The notes under the pieces are model-generated. The model made no database searches, had not been told where the DNA came from, and saw only the letters and a program-made list of their open reading frames with translations. A stretch of DNA of 24,496 nucleotides from CAZYZQ01 sp964652075 (GTDB lineage: Bacteria; Bacillota; Clostridia; Oscillospirales; Oscillospiraceae): contig CAZYZQ010000022.1 of the NCBI GenBank assembly GCA_964652075.1, forward strand, positions 1 to 24,496, in the 5' to 3' direction. Position numbers and translations under genes: made by a program. Below are positions 1 to 5,857 of this stretch, piece after piece; within the stretch, counting starts at the first letter, position 1; each line of letters begins with the position of its first letter.

Positions 1-138
1 GGCCGCACCTTCTTCAACTCCAAGCGCGCGATGCTGGCCAAGCACCCGCTGGAGACCGTCGGCGAGAAGCTGCGCAACGAGATGCTCTGGAAGGACGCCG
101 ACGCAGGCGACTCCGGCCTCGACAGCGCCTCCAAATAA
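1..138 (+). CDS. ilvC: Ketol-acid reductoisomerase, C-terminal end (partial)
   Basis: The frame is open from the left edge to a TAA at 136-138, leaving the last 45 residues. The segment reads G-R-T-F-F-N, then K-H-P-L-E-T-V-G-E-K-L-R, then M-L-W-K. This matches, from memory, the C-terminus of class I (short) ketol-acid reductoisomerases, which carry NxxRR, EHPIExVGxxLR and an M.W.K ending. The enzyme uses NADPH and Mg2+ to convert acetolactate or acetohydroxybutyrate to the dihydroxy acid. That product is the substrate of IlvD, encoded next on the same strand, which supports the call. About 11 extra residues (ADAGDSGLDSA-like) follow the usual end. The active-site domains lie outside the window, so they cannot be checked. 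Confidence 0.8.
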   Translation, partial: GRTFFNSKRAMLAKHPLETVGEKLRNEMLWKDADAGDSGLDSASK

Positions 139-152
139 TCACCGATTTCCCC

Positions 153-187
153 AAACCGCCCCGCCCCGAAACGGGCGGGGCGGTTTT
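153..187 (+). terminator. Rho-independent terminator of ilvC
   Basis: An AACCGCCCCGCCC arm, a short CGAAA-type loop and the matching GGGCGGGGCGGTT arm run into a T tract, starting 15 nt after the ilvC stop. It separates ilvC from the repeat-filled spacer and from ilvD, which has its own promoter. Confidence 0.9.
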
Positions 188-228
188 TCGGTACGCGCCC
201 CGTATACGGGGAAGCTTCCTATAAAACC

Positions 229-337
229 GTAGGGGCGGACCTGTGTGTCCGCCCACGCGGGGGAATCTACCATTTTGCACCGGCCCCGGCGAATCCGTAC
301 CCCCTACCGCCGGGCGCACACATAGGTGCGCCCCTAC
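229..337. repeat. 109-bp palindromic intergenic element with GTAGGGGCG ends
   Basis: The ends are a perfect 9-bp inverted repeat: GTAGGGGCG at 229-237 and CGCCCCTAC at 329-337. Each end also carries its own hairpin: GGGCGGAC/GTCCGCCC at 233-254 and GGGCGCAC/GTGCGCCC at 312-333. An internal CCGGCGAATCCGTACCC (286-302) recurs inverted, with one mismatch, inside the second 109-bp element at 819-927. No protein-like frame is convincing. It is probably a small non-autonomous mobile or REP-like element. A degenerate relative starts with GTAGGGGCGACC at 375 and closes with GGTCGCCC at 447-454, and a half-copy ending CGCCCCTAC lies near 771-779. Confidence 0.65.
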
Positions 338-480
338 CCGTTGGGCAGGAATCCGCCGCGCCATCGATAGAACCGTAGGGGCGACCCTACCCTCGGCCCA
401 AAGGAACGGGCCTCGGGACGCTCTGCAATAAAGATGCAGAGTGCGCGGTCGCCCGGAGATGCACCGGATTTTTGCACAAT

Positions 481-734
481 CCTCCAATAGAGCCTTCCCC
501 CCGTGACAGAAGGGGGATGACCTCGCGCGAGATCAAATGTTACGATTGGAATGCAGAGACTTGGATTTTACGAATTCGCCGGAACCATGTTCCTTTTGTA
601 AATCCCTACCGCATCCCCCTTCACACCCCGCATCTTCAGGCGGGGCGTGCCAAGGCCATTTCCATTAGGCCGAGGCGTCGGCTATCGCCGCCAGCTCCCC
701 CTCCGGGGCGCTTTCGAGGCTGTTCTATTGGAGG
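481..734 (+). repeat. MITE-like inverted-repeat element, copy A (254 bp)
   Basis: The element is bounded by perfect 11-bp inverted repeats, CCTCCAATAGA at 481-491 and TCTATTGGAGG at 724-734. Its body aligns with copy B at 15942-16183, about 15 kb away. Shared blocks include the stretch ending AGGGGGATG, CTCGCGCGAG, GCAGAGACTTGGATTTTACG, ATTCGCCG, CTTCAGGCGG and CCAGCTCCCCCTC, followed by the GCTGTTCTAT end. Copy A lacks the hairpin module present in B after CGTGAC, and has about 40 bp extra after CTTCAGGCGG. No target-site duplication is visible, and no transposase or credible coding frame lies inside. Confidence 0.75.
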
Positions 735-818
735 CGCGGCGGGTTCTCGTACGTGGGCGCACACGGGGTAGCGCCCCTACCCGTTATTTGGAGAATGGTA
801 CGTAATTTGCACACTCCC

Positions 819-927
819 GTAGGGCGGGGGCTTGCCCCGCCGCATATGACGCAGGCGGGTACGAATTCGCCGGAGATTTCCGAAGCCCACACGCCGTCCC
901 GCCGGCGGGGGCAAGCCCCCGCCCTAC
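819..927. repeat. 109-bp palindromic intergenic element with GTAGGGCGGGGG ends
   Basis: The outer arms form a near-perfect inverted repeat of about 23 bp, each arm itself palindromic around GCTTGC or GCAAGC. The left arm is 819-842 and the right arm is 904-927, with one extra G. The length is exactly that of the element at 229-337, and the inner GGGTACGAATTCGCCGG (857-873) is the inverted match of that element's core. The remainder of the spacer up to the ilvD promoter holds only a small hairpin (GCCGTCC/GGACGGC, 946-963) and AT-rich sequence. Confidence 0.65.
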
Positions 928-1035
928 AGTTAATCCTTCCTACCGGCCGTCCTTGCGGACGGCTCCTGATTTACGATTTTGAAATTCCGATTTTTTCCCT
1001 GCACTGTGGATAACTGGCATTGCCGACGATTTTAT

Positions 1036-1064
1036 TTGACAATTCGCCGTGCAGCCGGTAAGAT
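1036..1064 (+). promoter_or_regulatory. SigA-type promoter of ilvD
   Basis: TTGACA (1036-1041), a 17-bp spacer and TAAGAT (1059-1064) lie about 58 bp before the ilvD start codon. The predicted leader is about 50 nt, too short for a T-box or leader-peptide attenuator, and none is visible. Confidence 0.8.
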
Positions 1065-1121
1065 AGTCTCAGAAGTTTGAAAAACTCAGATTTTTATATT
1101 CTCATAAAGGAGCGATTATTT

Positions 1122-2786
1122 ATGCTGTCTTCCAATGTGACGCAGGGCGTGGAGCGCGCGCCGAACCGGTCGCTGTTTGCCGCGCTGGGCCTGACGAAGG
1201 AGGAGATGGACCGTCCGCTGATCGGCGTCGTCTGCTCTTATAACGAGATCGTCCCGGGCCATATGAATCTTGACAAGATCTCCGAGGCCGTCAAGGCGGG
1301 CATCCGCGCCGCCGGCGGCACGCCGATTGAGTTCCCGGCCATCGCCGTCTGCGACGGCATCGCCATGGGCCATGTCGGTATGAAGTATTCCCTCGTGACC
1401 CGCGACCTGATCTGCGACTCCACCGAATGCATGGCCATCGCGCACCAGTTCGACGGCCTGGTCATGATCCCGAACTGCGACAAAAACGTCCCGGGCCTGC
1501 TGATGGCCGCGGCGCGGCTCAATATCCCGACGATCTTCTGCTCCGGCGGCCCGATGCTCGCCGGCCACCTGAAGGACGGCCGCCGCACCTGCCTGAGCCA
1601 CATGTTTGAGGCCGTCGGCGCGTACAAGGCCGGCACGCTGGACGAAGCGGGCGTCGAGGACTACATTGAGAACGCCTGCCCGTCGTGCGGCTCGTGCTCG
1701 GGCATGTACACCGCGAACTCCATGAACTGCCTGACCGAGGCCATCGGTATGGCGCTGCGTGGCAACGGCACGATCCCCGCGCCGTACTCCGCCCGCATCC
1801 GTCTGGCCAAGAAGACCGGTATGCAGATCATGGAGCTGGTCAAGAAGAACATCCGCCCGCGCGATATCATGACCGCGGCGGCGTTCCACAACGCCGAGGT
1901 CGTCGACATGGCGCTCGGCTGCTCGACGAACACGATGCTCCACCTGCCGGCCATCGCGCATGAGGCGGGCGTGAAGATCGACCTCGAGATGGTCAACGAG
2001 TGCAACGCCAAGACCCCGAACCTCTGCCATCTGGCGCCCGCGGGCGACACGTTCATGGAGGATCTCGAACTGGCGGGCGGCGTCGGGGCCGTCATGAAGG
2101 AGCTGGAAAAGGGCGGCCTGCTCGACACGAGCCTGCTCACCGTCACGGGCAAGACCGTCGGCGAGAACCTCGCGGACGTTGTGAACCTCGACCCCGAGAC
2201 AATCCGCCCGCTGGACAAGCCGTTCCTCGCGACGGGCGGCATCGCGGTGCTGTTCGGCAACCTGGCCGAGGACGGCTGCGTCGTCAAGCAGAGCGCCGTC
2301 GCGCCCGAGATGATGGTGCACACCGGCCCCGCGCGCGTCTTCAACTCCGAGGAGGACGCCATCGCCGCGATCTACGACCGCAAGATCGTCGCGGGCGACG
2401 TCGTTGTCATCCGCTACGAAGGCCCGAAGGGCGGCCCGGGTATGCGCGAGATGCTGAACCCGACCTCCGCCATCGTCGGCATGGGGCTCGGCAGCTCCGT
2501 CGCACTGATCACGGACGGCCGCTTCTCCGGCGCAACGCGCGGCGCGGCCATCGGCCATGTCTGCCCCGAGGCGGCCATGGGCGGCATCATCGCGCTGGTC
2601 GAGGAGGGCGATCAGATCTCCATTGACATCCCGAACCACAGGATTTCGCTCGATGTGCCGGAGTCCGTTCTGAACGAGCGCCGCGAGAACTGGGTCTGCC
2701 CCGAGCCGAAGGTCAAAACCGGCTACCTCGCCCGCTACGCCAAAATGGTCGCCCCCGCCTCCGAAGGCGCGGTGCTGAAATACTGA
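1122..2786 (+). CDS. ilvD: Dihydroxy-acid dehydratase
   Basis: This enzyme dehydrates 2,3-dihydroxy-isovalerate and -methylvalerate to the 2-oxo acids in valine, isoleucine and pantothenate synthesis in the cytoplasm. The 554-aa length is normal for the IlvD/Edd family. Iron-sulfur ligand motifs are visible: CDGIAMGH with C77, NCDKNVPG with C119, and PSCGSCSGMYTANSM with C192 in the CGSC motif. The closing region carries ITDGRFSGATRG and the expected C-terminal barrel. The start at 1122 is chosen because AAAGGAG lies 10 nt upstream. An in-frame ATG at 1077 has no ribosome binding site and sits almost on the predicted transcription start. ilvC lies upstream on the same strand, but a terminator and a repeat cluster separate the two, so ilvD is transcribed from its own promoter. 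Confidence 0.97.
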   Translation: MLSSNVTQGVERAPNRSLFAALGLTKEEMDRPLIGVVCSYNEIVPGHMNLDKISEAVKAGIRAAGGTPIEFPAIAVCDGIAMGHVGMKYSLVTRDLICDSTECMAIAHQFDGLVMIPNCDKNVPGLLMAAARLNIPTIFCSGGPMLAGHLKDGRRTCLSHMFEAVGAYKAGTLDEAGVEDYIENACPSCGSCSGMYTANSMNCLTEAIGMALRGNGTIPAPYSARIRLAKKTGMQIMELVKKNIRPRDIMTAAAFHNAEVVDMALGCSTNTMLHLPAIAHEAGVKIDLEMVNECNAKTPNLCHLAPAGDTFMEDLELAGGVGAVMKELEKGGLLDTSLLTVTGKTVGENLADVVNLDPETIRPLDKPFLATGGIAVLFGNLAEDGCVVKQSAVAPEMMVHTGPARVFNSEEDAIAAIYDRKIVAGDVVVIRYEGPKGGPGMREMLNPTSAIVGMGLGSSVALITDGRFSGATRGAAIGHVCPEAAMGGIIALVEEGDQISIDIPNHRISLDVPESVLNERRENWVCPEPKVKTGYLARYAKMVAPASEGAVLKY

Positions 2787-2813
2787 GTTTCCCCGTAAAG
2801 ATGAATAAATTCT

Positions 2814-2852
2814 AAAAAAGCAAGCCGCCCGACAGGGACGGCTTGCTTTTTT
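2814..2852 (+). terminator. Rho-independent terminator of ilvD
   Basis: AAAAAAGCAAGCCG pairs perfectly with CGGCTTGCTTTTTT across an 11-nt loop, 28 nt after the ilvD stop. Confidence 0.95.
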
Positions 2853-2871
2853 GTGCGGCAGGCGGTAGAAT
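2843..2871 (+). promoter_or_regulatory. Probable promoter of the carboxypeptidase operon
   Basis: TTGCTT (2843-2848), a 17-bp spacer and TAGAAT (2866-2871) lie 30 bp before the start codon. The -35 element overlaps the descending arm of the ilvD terminator. Confidence 0.5.
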
Positions 2872-2900
2872 GTACCATGGAAAAGAAAGGATGATTGTGA

Positions 2901-4040
2901 TTGAAACGAGCAAGCTGTGCGCTTTTGGCGCTTGTGATCCTGCTGGCGCTGGCCGTGCCCGTCCTCGCGGACGGGCCGGTTCTGGACGTGAAGGCGGCCA
3001 TGCTGGTGGATCTGGACTCCGGCACGATCCTCTACAGTGAGAACGCGGACGCGCAGGTCTTCCCGGCAAGCCTGACGAAGATAATGACCGGCTACCTGTT
3101 TGCCGAGTGGGCGGATGCGAACGACGCGTGGAGCGAGAAAATCTACGTCTCGGCCGGGGCCGTCTCGGGCATCGATCCCGCCGGTTCGACGGCGTATCTG
3201 CAGGGCGGCGAGGAGATCCGCGCGGTGGATCTTCTGGCGTGCATCCTGATTATCTCCGCGAACGAGGCATGCAACGTCGCGGCGGAGGCGGTGTCCGGGT
3301 CGATCGATGAATTCGTGGACCTCATGAACGAGACGGCGGCGGAGCTTGGCTGCACGGGCACGCACTTTGCCAACACCCACGGCCTGCACGACGAGAACCA
3401 TTACACGACCGTCGATGACCTGCGGCGCATCACGGAGGCCGCGATTGCGAACGAGACGTTCTGGGAGATCTGCACGACGGCGGACACGACGATCCCCGCC
3501 ACGAACCTGTCCGACGCGCGCGAGCTGCACTCGTCGAACTACATGACCTCGAGCTACACCGTCGGCTATACCTACCTCGATGAGCGCATCGAGGGCGTCA
3601 AGACCGGCTTCACGACGCCCGCTGGCCGCTGCCTGATCGTGACGGCGCGGCAGGACGGGCACCGGCTGCTGTCCATTGTCTGCGGCGCGCCGAACACGGA
3701 GCTGGTCGGCGGCGAGGAGCGCTACGGCCACTTTGTCGAGACTTCGCAGCTGCTGGACTACGGCTTTGAAAATTTCGACACGCTGCTGGCTGAGGGCAAG
3801 GTTCCCGCGCCGGACGCGCCTGAGACGCCGGACACGCCGGAGGAGCCGGACGGGCAGCCGGATCCGGCAGACCCGTCTGCGCCGGACGAGCCGGAACAGC
3901 CCGAGGCAGAGCCGGAGGCACCTTCGCGCAGCAGTAGCCGCAACAGCACGATGCTCTACCTTGTGGCGGCGCTGGCGGCGTTTCTGGTGCTGTGGGTGAT
4001 CTTGTACTTCGTGCTGCGCGCGCGCAGCCGGAAAAAGTGA
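2901..4040 (+). CDS. D-alanyl-D-alanine carboxypeptidase (DacF-like, S11 family)
   Basis: This is a low-molecular-weight penicillin-binding protein that trims the terminal D-Ala from peptidoglycan stem peptides outside the membrane. A signal peptide (residues 1-23, cut after VLA) precedes an S11 serine peptidase domain (about 28-260). All three active-site motifs are present: S57-L-T-K60, S119-A-N121 and K234-T-G236. The usual PBP5 C-terminal beta domain is not evident. In its place is a Pro/Asp/Glu-rich linker (about 300-348) and one C-terminal membrane helix (about 350-371) ending in RARSRKK, so the enzyme is probably anchored at its tail. The start is a TTG with AAAGAAAGG upstream; no in-frame ATG fits before the signal peptide. 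The next gene starts 10 nt downstream. Confidence 0.9.
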   Translation: MKRASCALLALVILLALAVPVLADGPVLDVKAAMLVDLDSGTILYSENADAQVFPASLTKIMTGYLFAEWADANDAWSEKIYVSAGAVSGIDPAGSTAYLQGGEEIRAVDLLACILIISANEACNVAAEAVSGSIDEFVDLMNETAAELGCTGTHFANTHGLHDENHYTTVDDLRRITEAAIANETFWEICTTADTTIPATNLSDARELHSSNYMTSSYTVGYTYLDERIEGVKTGFTTPAGRCLIVTARQDGHRLLSIVCGAPNTELVGGEERYGHFVETSQLLDYGFENFDTLLAEGKVPAPDAPETPDTPEEPDGQPDPADPSAPDEPEQPEAEPEAPSRSSSRNSTMLYLVAALAAFLVLWVILYFVLRARSRKK

Positions 4041-4050
4041 GGGCCTGAGT

Positions 4051-4617
4051 ATGGAGAAGAAAATACGCGCCTTTTTCTGGCCGTGGCAGCTGGAAGAGCG
4101 CGAGCAGTTTTTTGACCGCCAGTCCGAGCAGGGGTGGCAGCTCCGGACGCTCGGACGCATATCCTGCCGCTTTGCGCGGGACGAGGCCGCGCGCTACCGC
4201 CACCGCATGACCATCCTGCCGCCGGACGCCGACGCGGCGCTGCGCGCCTTCGGCTGTCAGAAATGGGAGGTGTGCGGCACGCAGGGCGTCTGGACGTGCC
4301 TGCGCAAGCCGTATGACGCGCATCTGGCAGAGAGCGGCTACACGCTCCCCGACCCGAGCGCGGAGGATCGCATCGAGTCGCGCTTCCGCCGCTGGATGCG
4401 CGTGCTGGTGTGGATTGTTGCGATCTGCTGCGTGATCGCGGCGGGCTTCGCCGTGTGGGGGTATCTCAAAAAGTTCCACCTCTGGCAGGTGGCATTCCCG
4501 TTTGCTGCCGTGGTGATCGCCTGCGCGTTCCCGTACATCAAGCTCGAGGGCTGGCTGGAGGCCCACGGCCGCCTGAAGCCCGAGCCGGAGAAGCCGCAAA
4601 AGAAGAAAAAACGCTGA
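4051..4617 (+). CDS. DUF2812-like membrane protein
   Basis: This is a 188-aa protein. The N-terminal soluble part (about 1-100) has a DUF2812-like pattern: an acidic LEEREQFFDRQSEQGWQL segment (residues matching 'leeqaakGWhL'), then F-A-R-D and R-Y-R-H. Two hydrophobic helices follow (about 116-138 and 145-165), and the tail is strongly basic (KPQKKKKR). Members of this family are often encoded beside PadR regulators; none is present here. It starts 10 nt after the carboxypeptidase stop with GTGAGGG upstream, so the two genes are probably cotranscribed. The function is unknown; a membrane sensor or envelope accessory role is only a guess. The DUF2812 assignment rests on the short N-terminal pattern. 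Confidence 0.7.
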   Translation: MEKKIRAFFWPWQLEEREQFFDRQSEQGWQLRTLGRISCRFARDEAARYRHRMTILPPDADAALRAFGCQKWEVCGTQGVWTCLRKPYDAHLAESGYTLPDPSAEDRIESRFRRWMRVLVWIVAICCVIAAGFAVWGYLKKFHLWQVAFPFAAVVIACAFPYIKLEGWLEAHGRLKPEPEKPQKKKKR

Positions 4618-4621
4618 AATG

Positions 4622-4656
4622 ACCGCCGCCCGGCTTTCCTGCCGGGCGGCGGTTTT
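4622..4656 (+). terminator. Rho-independent terminator after the DUF2812-like gene
   Basis: ACCGCCGCCCGGC pairs perfectly with GCCGGGCGGCGGT around a 6-nt loop and is followed by TTTT. It lies 5 nt after the stop codon. Confidence 0.9.
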
Positions 4657-4718
4657 GCGTAGGCCGGGCGCGGGATGCAGCGAGATTCTGCTGAGCCGTT
4701 CCACAGACCGTATCCCCC

Positions 4719-4769
4719 GCTAAGCTCCCCCACTGGGGGGGAGCTTAGCGAGGAGCTGTTCTATCGAGG
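4719..4769 (+). repeat. Fragment of the MITE-like element (right end)
   Basis: A perfect palindrome (TAAGCTCCCCC and its complement, 4721-4747) is followed by GAGCTGTTCTATCGAGG. This is the same order as the right end of MITE copies A and B (AGCTCCCCCT, then GCTGTTCTATYGGAG). No left end is present, so it is a remnant or a solo end module. Confidence 0.5.
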
Positions 4770-4815
4770 GTGCGTCCCGGCGGCGTGCCTGCTTGTACGC
4801 GCTTCCAGAGAGAAG

Positions 4816-4846
4816 AAACCCCCGCCCGGTTTTGGCGGGCGGGGCG
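4816..4846 (-). terminator. Terminator of the cysteine-rich gene
   Basis: Read on the minus strand, CCCCGCCCG and CGGGCGGGG flank a short A-rich loop and are followed by GTTTCTTCT, about 57 nt past the stop. A second hairpin (ACGCCGCC/GGCGGCGT, 4872-4891) lies between it and the stop codon. Confidence 0.6.
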
Positions 4847-4901
4847 AGAGGACAGGGGTATGTTCCTATGTACGCCGCCCGGAGGCGGCGTGTGGGCTTG
4901 C

Positions 4902-5443
4902 TCAGCGGCAGGTGGTGCAGCAGGTCGTGCCGGCAGAGCCGGTCAGGCGCGCGAGCTGCTGGGCCAGCGTCGCAGCCGTCTCACAGGGGCAGACGCCCGT
5001 GCGGGTGGCCGTATCGCCGCAGCCGCAGTTCGAGGTGCGGGCGGAGCCGCCGCAGCCACAGTTCGAGGTGCGGGCAGTGGTGCCACAGNNNNNNNNNNNN
5101 NNNNNNNNNNNNNNNNNNNNNNNNNNNNNNNNNNNNNNNNNNNNNNNNNNNNNNNNNNNNNNNNNNNNNNNNNNNNNNNNNNNNNNNNGGTGCGGGCGGA
5201 GCCGCCGCAGCCACAGTTCGAGGTGCGGGCAGTGGTGCCACAGCCACAGTTCGAGGTGCGGGTGGTGGTGCCGCAGCCGCAGTTCGAGGTGCGGGTGGTG
5301 CTACCACAGCCGCAGCCTGTGGTGCGAGCGGGGTAGCCGGTCTGGCTGCCTGTGCCGCAGGTGCAGCAGCAGAGCCGGACGGACGGAATGGTGAACGACG
5401 GGAACAGCGTGGCGTTACAGCCGCAGGTGTTGCAGGTACACAT
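4902..5443 (-). CDS. Cysteine-rich 11-residue-repeat protein, interrupted by an assembly gap
   Basis: The start is ATG at 5443 (GAGAGG upstream on the minus strand) and the stop is TGA at 4902-4904. The N-terminus is M-C-T-C-N-T-C-G-C, followed by a hydrophobic stretch (ATLFPSFTIPSV) and a CCCTC cluster. Next come 11-aa units of the form R-T-S-N-C-G-C-G-x-x-x. The C-terminus has CPCE, a short helical stretch (TAATLAQQLARL) and a CCTTCR end. The frame breaks across the 100-N gap. However, the two 55-nt gap edges are identical, and merging them restores one open frame of 128 aa with 23 cysteines, paired as CGC at residues 44/46, 55/57, 66/68, 77/79 and 88/90. I recognise no family. Metal binding or a disulfide-linked coat or envelope protein are possible roles. 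The short gene at 5534-5731 precedes it on the same strand. Confidence 0.7.
5026..5312 (-). repeat. 33-bp in-frame tandem repeat encoding R-T-S-N-C-G-C-G-x-x-x
   Basis: The plus-strand string CAGTTCGAGGTGCGG recurs at 5026, 5059, 5214, 5247 and 5280, at 33-bp spacing on each side of the gap. Variation falls mainly in the last three codons of each unit, so the repeat is coding rather than a CRISPR. The true copy number is unknown because of the gap. Confidence 0.85.
5089..5188. other. Assembly gap (100 N) in the tandem repeat
   Basis: Exactly 100 N, which looks like a placeholder length. The 55 nt before it (5034-5088) equal the 55 nt after it (5189-5243) base for base, as expected where contig ends sharing one k-mer were scaffolded across a repeat. 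Confidence 0.95.
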
Positions 5444-5533
5444 AGAATCGAGTCCTCTCACGATTTTGTCTGGAGACGCGGGGCGCCTCCAGAGCATTCT
5501 ATGCCCACCCCGGCCCGCGTGTGCAGCGCGGGA

Positions 5534-5731
5534 TTAAAACGGCATCCCGGTTCCGTTCTGCCGTGCGCCGAGCATCAGCAGCGCGCGGTTGCGGTCCATG
5601 CCGAGCCGCGCGTCCTCGCCCTCGGCGTCCGGCGGCACGACCGCGCCGCTCACCACCGGCAGCGCCGGGTCGGAGATGCGCAGAATCTCGGGCCCGTCGG
5701 GCGACCGCTCCGGTTTCGGTTTGCGCTCCAT
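5534..5731 (-). CDS. Small protein of unknown function (65 aa)
   Basis: The start is ATG at 5731 with AAGGGGG upstream on the minus strand. The protein is hydrophilic and rich in Pro, Arg, Asp and Glu. It begins MERKPKPERSPDGPE, has a middle LPVVSGAVVPPDAEGED and ends RQNGTGMPF. There is no signal peptide, membrane helix, cysteine or recognised domain. It lies 90 nt before the cysteine-rich gene on the same strand, with no clear terminator between, so they may share a transcript. Its ribosome binding site is inside a stable hairpin (5733-5763). A chance open frame cannot be excluded, but the ribosome binding site and context favour a real gene. Confidence 0.6.
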   Translation of the reverse strand: MERKPKPERSPDGPEILRISDPALPVVSGAVVPPDAEGEDARLGMDRNRALLMLGARQNGTGMPF

Positions 5732-5732
5732 G

Positions 5733-5763
5733 ACACATTCCCCCTTTCAATGGGAGGATGTGT
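5733..5763 (-). promoter_or_regulatory. Hairpin sequestering the ribosome binding site of the 65-aa gene
   Basis: On the minus strand ACACAT pairs with ATGTGT. Inside that, CTCCC pairs with GGGGG (one G-U pair, after one mismatch) around an A/T-rich loop. The GGGGG is the Shine-Dalgarno sequence and the outer arm ends one base before the start codon, so translation should depend on melting this stem. Confidence 0.5.
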
Positions 5764-5792
5764 AATTTTTTTCTGAAGAATGCAGATAGCGT

Positions 5793-5821
5793 TTGCAACG
5801 GCCTGCGCCGCGTGCTATAAT
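5793..5821 (+). promoter_or_regulatory. Promoter of the permease gene
   Basis: TTGCAA (5793-5798), a 17-bp spacer and a perfect TATAAT (5816-5821) lie 36 bp before the ATG at 5858. Confidence 0.75.
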
Positions 5822-5857
5822 CGAACCAACTACACGGCGGGCGAAGGGGGCGGCGAT

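Noticed and set aside
472..771. Open frame through MITE copy A, with an amino-acid match (W-N-A-E-T-W-I-L-R-I-R-R) to a frame in copy B
   Set aside because: The match follows from the DNA repeat itself. The copies differ by modules that change the frame, and there is no ribosome binding site.
1065..1121. T-box or attenuator before ilvD
   Set aside because: The leader after the promoter is only about 50 nt and shows no T-box sequence or terminator/antiterminator pair.
1116..4160. Very long minus-strand open frame (over 1,000 codons) across ilvD and the carboxypeptidase
   Set aside because: It is antisense to two clear genes, crosses their terminator, and is Arg/Ala/His-rich as expected from the complement of GC-biased codons.
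5026..5312. CRISPR-like regular 33-bp repeats
   Set aside because: The units are directly abutting, have no unique spacers, and are in frame with a cysteine-rich protein.
5444..5533. Terminator between the 65-aa gene and the cysteine-rich gene
   Set aside because: Only a short GGAG/CTCC hairpin near 5472-5494 without a T tract is present, so readthrough seems likely.
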